From positions 1-15,301 of the forward strand of contig JAEWAU010000017.1 in the NCBI GenBank assembly GCA_023391535.1: a stretch of 15,301 nt of DNA. Direction: 5' to 3'. Numbering within the stretch: the first letter of the stretch is position 1; every line of letters begins with the position of its first letter. The position numbers and the translations under genes are program-made. Source of the DNA: Bacillota bacterium. GTDB lineage: Bacteria; Bacillota; Clostridia; Oscillospirales; Ethanoligenentaceae. Below are positions 13,066 through 15,301 of the stretch, in pieces. The notes under the pieces are model-generated. The model made no database searches and was not told the origin of the DNA. It saw nothing but the letters and a program-made list of their open reading frames with translations.

Positions 13066-14428
13066 GCAGACGCCCTTTGCGGCGCAGCGCGAAATACAAA
13101 CCGGCGAGCAGGGCAAACAGCGCGAGGCTGCCTACGAGGCCGGAGGCCTGCCCCGGGTAGCACGGCGAGGTTGCGAGCACGCCGGCGAGCAGCGCAAGCT
13201 CGAGCACGCCGGTAAAAGGGTAGCCCGGCGCCCGGAATTTGAGCCGTTCCGGGTGTTCGCGCAGTGTTTTCCTGCGGTAGAACAGATGAGTGAACGAAAT
13301 GGTCATCCAGTTCAGAATGGCCAGAAAGCCGCTTGCCGAGGCAAGAATGACAAACACCGATTGCGGCAGCAGGTAGGAAAGCACGGCGGCCAGCGCGAGG
13401 GCGGCGCGGCTCAGAAGCAGCGCCGGTACGGGCGTTCCGTTTTTGCTTTCGCGCCCGAAGAGGGCCGGAGCCTGATTGTCGCGGCTGAGCGAGGCCAGCA
13501 TGCGCGAGGAGCTGTACATGGAGGAGTTAAGCCCCGAAAGCGACGCCGTGAGTACGATGAAATTGAGCGCTCCGCCCGAAAACGGGATGCCCAAGAGCCC
13601 TAAAAGCTGCACGAAGGGGCTTGCGGAAGGGGAATAGACGTTCCACGGCGCCAGCGTAACCAGCAGCGCGGCGGAAAGCGTGAACGCCGTAATCACCGTG
13701 CCGATGATGGCTGCGATGGCGGGCGGCGCGCTTTTGGCCGGATTTTCGGTATCGGCGAGAGCCATACCGATGATGCCGGTGCCGGTGAACGAGAACATCA
13801 CCATTACAAGCGAGGCGAAAAAGCCCGCCGCGCCTTTGGGGAACAGGGCGTGCAGCGAGGAAAACGGGTTTTGCGGGCGGGCGCCCGCCGACGCAGCGCC
13901 CGTGGGCGTTGCGCCCAGATGCACGGCGCCCGTGAGCACCAGCAGCCCGAACAGCAGAAAAACGGCCAGCGCCGCCACCTTCACGGAGGAAAGCGCGCCT
14001 TCCGCGCGGCTGAGGCCGCGCAGATCGCAGAGGTTGATCACGGTCATCAGCGCGGAATAAAAGACGCAGAACGCCCACAGGGGAACGTGAGGCAGCCACC
14101 AGCGCGAAAAGATGGCGGCCGCCGAAACCTCGCCCGCCATGCCGAGCACGCCGCTGAGCCAGAACAGCCAGCCGTTCACAAACCCGATCCACGGGCCGAA
14201 AATCTCGGAAGCGTGCACGCGGAACGCGCCGGGCGCGGGATTGACCACGCACATTTCCGTGATGAACGTCACCTCCAGCGCCATGAGCACCCCGCCGAGC
14301 AGATAGGCGAGCACGGCGGAAGGCCCCGCCACCGAAATGACGGTGGAGCTCCCGAGAAAAATGCCCGAGCCGATGATGTTGCCGAGCGCCATGATTACGA
14401 GTTGCCGTCCGCGGAACCGTTCCTTCAC
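13061..14428 (-). CDS. Amino acid permease, APC superfamily (AAT-like)
   Basis: Predicted 455-residue membrane transporter with about 12 membrane segments, likely importing amino acids by H+ symport. The first segment has the unwound-helix signature GNIIGSGIFLGSS (16-28), followed by TEMCVVNPAPGAFRVHA (57-73) and EIFGPWIGFVNGWLFW (75-90), all typical of the AAT family (GabP, AroP, ProY types). An Ala/Gly/Pro-rich loop (TPTGAASAGARPQNP) lies between segments near the middle. The substrate is not predictable. The start is GTG (14426-14428) with GGAGGG at 14435-14440 and 6-nt spacing. The frame is open 50 codons further upstream, but that part is the intergenic repeat and is not protein-like. 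The gene converges on the MATE gene with 10 bp between stop codons. Confidence 0.9.
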   Translation of the reverse strand: MKERFRGRQLVIMALGNIIGSGIFLGSSTVISVAGPSAVLAYLLGGVLMALEVTFITEMCVVNPAPGAFRVHASEIFGPWIGFVNGWLFWLSGVLGMAGEVSAAAIFSRWWLPHVPLWAFCVFYSALMTVINLCDLRGLSRAEGALSSVKVAALAVFLLFGLLVLTGAVHLGATPTGAASAGARPQNPFSSLHALFPKGAAGFFASLVMVMFSFTGTGIIGMALADTENPAKSAPPAIAAIIGTVITAFTLSAALLVTLAPWNVYSPSASPFVQLLGLLGIPFSGGALNFIVLTASLSGLNSSMYSSSRMLASLSRDNQAPALFGRESKNGTPVPALLLSRAALALAAVLSYLLPQSVFVILASASGFLAILNWMTISFTHLFYRRKTLREHPERLKFRAPGYPFTGVLELALLAGVLATSPCYPGQASGLVGSLALFALLAGLYFALRRKGRLR

Positions 14429-14434
14429 AAAAAG

Positions 14435-14440
14435 CCCTCC
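14435..14440 (-). promoter_or_regulatory. Ribosome binding site that sets the permease start
   Basis: GGAGGG on the minus strand lies 6 nt before the GTG at 14428 and supports this start over the upstream ATG at 14578, which would translate through the repeat element. Confidence 0.75.
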
Positions 14441-14461
14441 GAATTCCAAAACGCGATGGTA

Positions 14462-14565
14462 ACAGCATTTCCAGAACCAATAGACATAGTCCGGGGTGTT
14501 TCGCCGAACCAAAGAAGCCGGACAGACGAAAAACGACTTTTCCCAATCTTTATTTATTGGAATTG
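14462..14565 (+). repeat. Dispersed intergenic repeat, copy B (permease-GNAT spacer)
   Basis: Same orientation and block order as copy A at 4906-5006: ACAGCATTT, CAGAA, GTGTTTCG (14496-14503), GAACCA, GGACAGACGAAA and AATTG. The distance from ACAGCA to GTGTTTCG is 34 bp in both copies. The inverted repeat is kept with one mismatch: GTGTTTCG against CGAAAAAC (14527-14534). Similarity weakly continues past AATTG (CATCT, GGAG, TGTAT) towards the start of the downstream gene. The region lies between divergent genes, so it could be part of either leader. Confidence 0.65.
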
Positions 14566-14613
14566 ATATAGGTAGCATCTCCGGAGAAGGCTGTATTTAC
14601 GCGAACAGCGTAT

Positions 14614-14623
14614 GCGTATACGC
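14614..14623. promoter_or_regulatory. Small palindrome abutting the GNAT gene ribosome binding site
   Basis: GCGTATACGC is a perfect 10-bp palindrome that ends immediately before GGAGG. It could be a binding site or a small hairpin; a role is not established. Confidence 0.25.
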
Positions 14624-14628
14624 GGAGG
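14624..14628 (+). promoter_or_regulatory. Ribosome binding site that sets the GNAT gene start
   Basis: GGAGG lies 7 nt before the ATG at 14636 and downstream of the earlier in-frame ATG at 14612, which has no such site. This places the start at 14636. Confidence 0.75.
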
Positions 14629-14635
14629 TATCGCC

Positions 14636-15256
14636 ATGAAAATCTGGAAACGACACGAATGGAAGCCTGCCCCGCAGGGCCTTGCGGCCCGCGCGGAGGC
14701 CGCGCTGCCCCGAAAGATCCGCGGCACGGGCGCCGTGCTCGACGCCGTGCCCGTGGAGGCGCTGCTGCGCCTGCAGGACGCGCAGTGGCGCGACGGCATG
14801 GAGCGCATGACCTGCCGCCCGCTGCGCCGGCGCCCGGAACGTGAAAACGCGGCGTTTTTCCGTACGCTGCTGGAAAATCCGGCCTGCCTTATCTGCGGCA
14901 TCTTTCTCGACGCGCCCGCGCCGGTGGGCAAGATCACGGCTTCGGACTACAATGCGCGCAACGAAAGCGCGGAGCTCGGCTATTTCCTGCTGCCGGAATA
15001 CCGGGGCCGGGGCCTGATGCGCGCCGCGCTCTCCGAGTTTTGCGGCCTGCTGTTCGGGCCGCTCGGCGTTCGCAAGGTATACGCGCAGACGGGGGCGTTC
15101 AACGCCCCGTCCATCCGCCTGCTGGAAAGCCTCGGCTTTCACCGCGACGGCCTGCTCCGCGAGCACCATGAGATGGGCGGAAAATATTACGACGACCTGA
15201 TTTTCAGCCTGCTGGCGCGCGAATACGCGCCGCGGGAGGAGAACCCGGGGCAATAA
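14636..15256 (+). CDS. GNAT family N-acetyltransferase (RimJ/RimL-like)
   Basis: Predicted 206-residue soluble acetyltransferase that uses acetyl-CoA. The C-terminal two-thirds carries the Acetyltransf_3 pattern: PVGKITASDYNARNESAELGYFLL (strands 4-5), the acetyl-CoA pyrophosphate loop EYRGRGLM (121-128, an R-x-x-G-x-G/A variant), N156 and S159 in FNAPSIRLLESLGF, and the closing REHHEMGGKYYDDLIFSLL. This resembles enzymes that acetylate ribosomal protein N-termini or small amines, but the acceptor is unknown. The first 60 residues are basic and less typical. It diverges from the permease gene; nothing links them functionally. An inverted repeat that may be its terminator starts 26 bp after the stop. 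Confidence 0.85.
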   Translation: MKIWKRHEWKPAPQGLAARAEAALPRKIRGTGAVLDAVPVEALLRLQDAQWRDGMERMTCRPLRRRPERENAAFFRTLLENPACLICGIFLDAPAPVGKITASDYNARNESAELGYFLLPEYRGRGLMRAALSEFCGLLFGPLGVRKVYAQTGAFNAPSIRLLESLGFHRDGLLREHHEMGGKYYDDLIFSLLAREYAPREENPGQ

Positions 15257-15282
15257 TACAAAATGACAAACGGGCGGGCGCC

Positions 15283-15301
15283 GAACGAACCGGATTCGTT
15301 C
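15283..15301 (+). terminator. Inverted repeat at the window edge, probable terminator stem
   Basis: GAACGAA (15283-15289) and TTCGTTC (15295-15301) form a perfect 7-bp stem with a 5-nt loop just after the GNAT gene. The window ends at the last base of the arm, so a following T-run cannot be seen. Confidence 0.4.

Noticed and set aside
13527..14546. Long Arg/His/Gly-rich reading frame opposite to and overlapping the permease frame
   Set aside because: It is a shadow frame of GC-rich coding DNA. The permease frame encodes a clear APC transporter, and the other has no recognisable domain. The same holds for the long frames opposite ligA, gatB and the nicotinate phosphoribosyltransferase.
14539..14572. 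Promoter for the GNAT gene (TATAGG near 14567)
   Set aside because: No matching -35 at acceptable spacing; the -10 match is weak.
14429..14578. Fifty-codon N-terminal extension of the permease from an ATG at 14578
   Set aside because: It runs through the dispersed repeat, is not hydrophobic or family-like, and the GTG at 14428 has a strong GGAGGG site 6 nt upstream. The repeat's two copies are not kept in the same frame, so it is not a conserved peptide.

Overview
This window looks like chromosomal DNA of a GC-rich, endospore-forming member of the Firmicutes (Bacillota), most likely class Clostridia. The evidence is a YunB-type sporulation gene, a SpoVB-type MOP flippase, a trans-2-enoyl-CoA reductase of the FabV/TER type, the common Firmicute order ligA-gatC-gatA-gatB, and strong purine-rich ribosome binding sites (AAGGAGA, AAAGGA, GGAGG). 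Base composition and codon third positions are strongly GC-rich throughout the genes. No rRNA, tRNA, CRISPR array, transposase or phage gene is visible. I cannot name the species.

Layout: (i) 62-1246 minus, enoyl-CoA/ACP reductase, with a good sigma-A-type promoter at 1375-1404; (ii) 1554-2330 plus, yunB, with a possible sigma-E promoter; (iii) 2523-7987 plus, a cluster of ligA (NAD-dependent DNA ligase) and gatC, gatA, gatB (tRNA-dependent amidotransferase for Gln-tRNAGln/Asn-tRNAAsn). gatC and gatA are separated by an AT-richer 157-bp spacer carrying a repeat element; (iv) 8007-9644 minus, SpoVB/MurJ-like flippase, converging on gatB with a 19-bp gap; (v) 9892-11373 plus, nicotinate phosphoribosyltransferase (NAD salvage); (vi) 11596-13050 plus, MATE-family transporter behind a promoter and a 17-bp terminator-like hairpin; (vii) 13061-14428 minus, APC-family amino acid permease, converging on the MATE gene through a 20-bp perfect palindrome that contains both stop codons; (viii) 14636-15256 plus, GNAT acetyltransferase, followed by an inverted repeat at the window edge.

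The genes are ordinary housekeeping, sporulation and transport genes, and I see no defence system or novel multi-gene system. The unusual material is between genes. A roughly 100-bp degenerate repeat occurs in the same orientation at 4906-5006 (inside the gat operon) and 14462-14565 (upstream of the GNAT gene), with a possible third, weaker copy before the nicotinate phosphoribosyltransferase gene. The leader of the MATE gene (about 11402-11570) combines a promoter, a strong terminator-like hairpin, a second GC-rich hairpin and a duplicated 9-mer that permits an alternative fold, so it could be an attenuator or a small RNA gene. These are readings of sequence by eye; no folding or database search was run.
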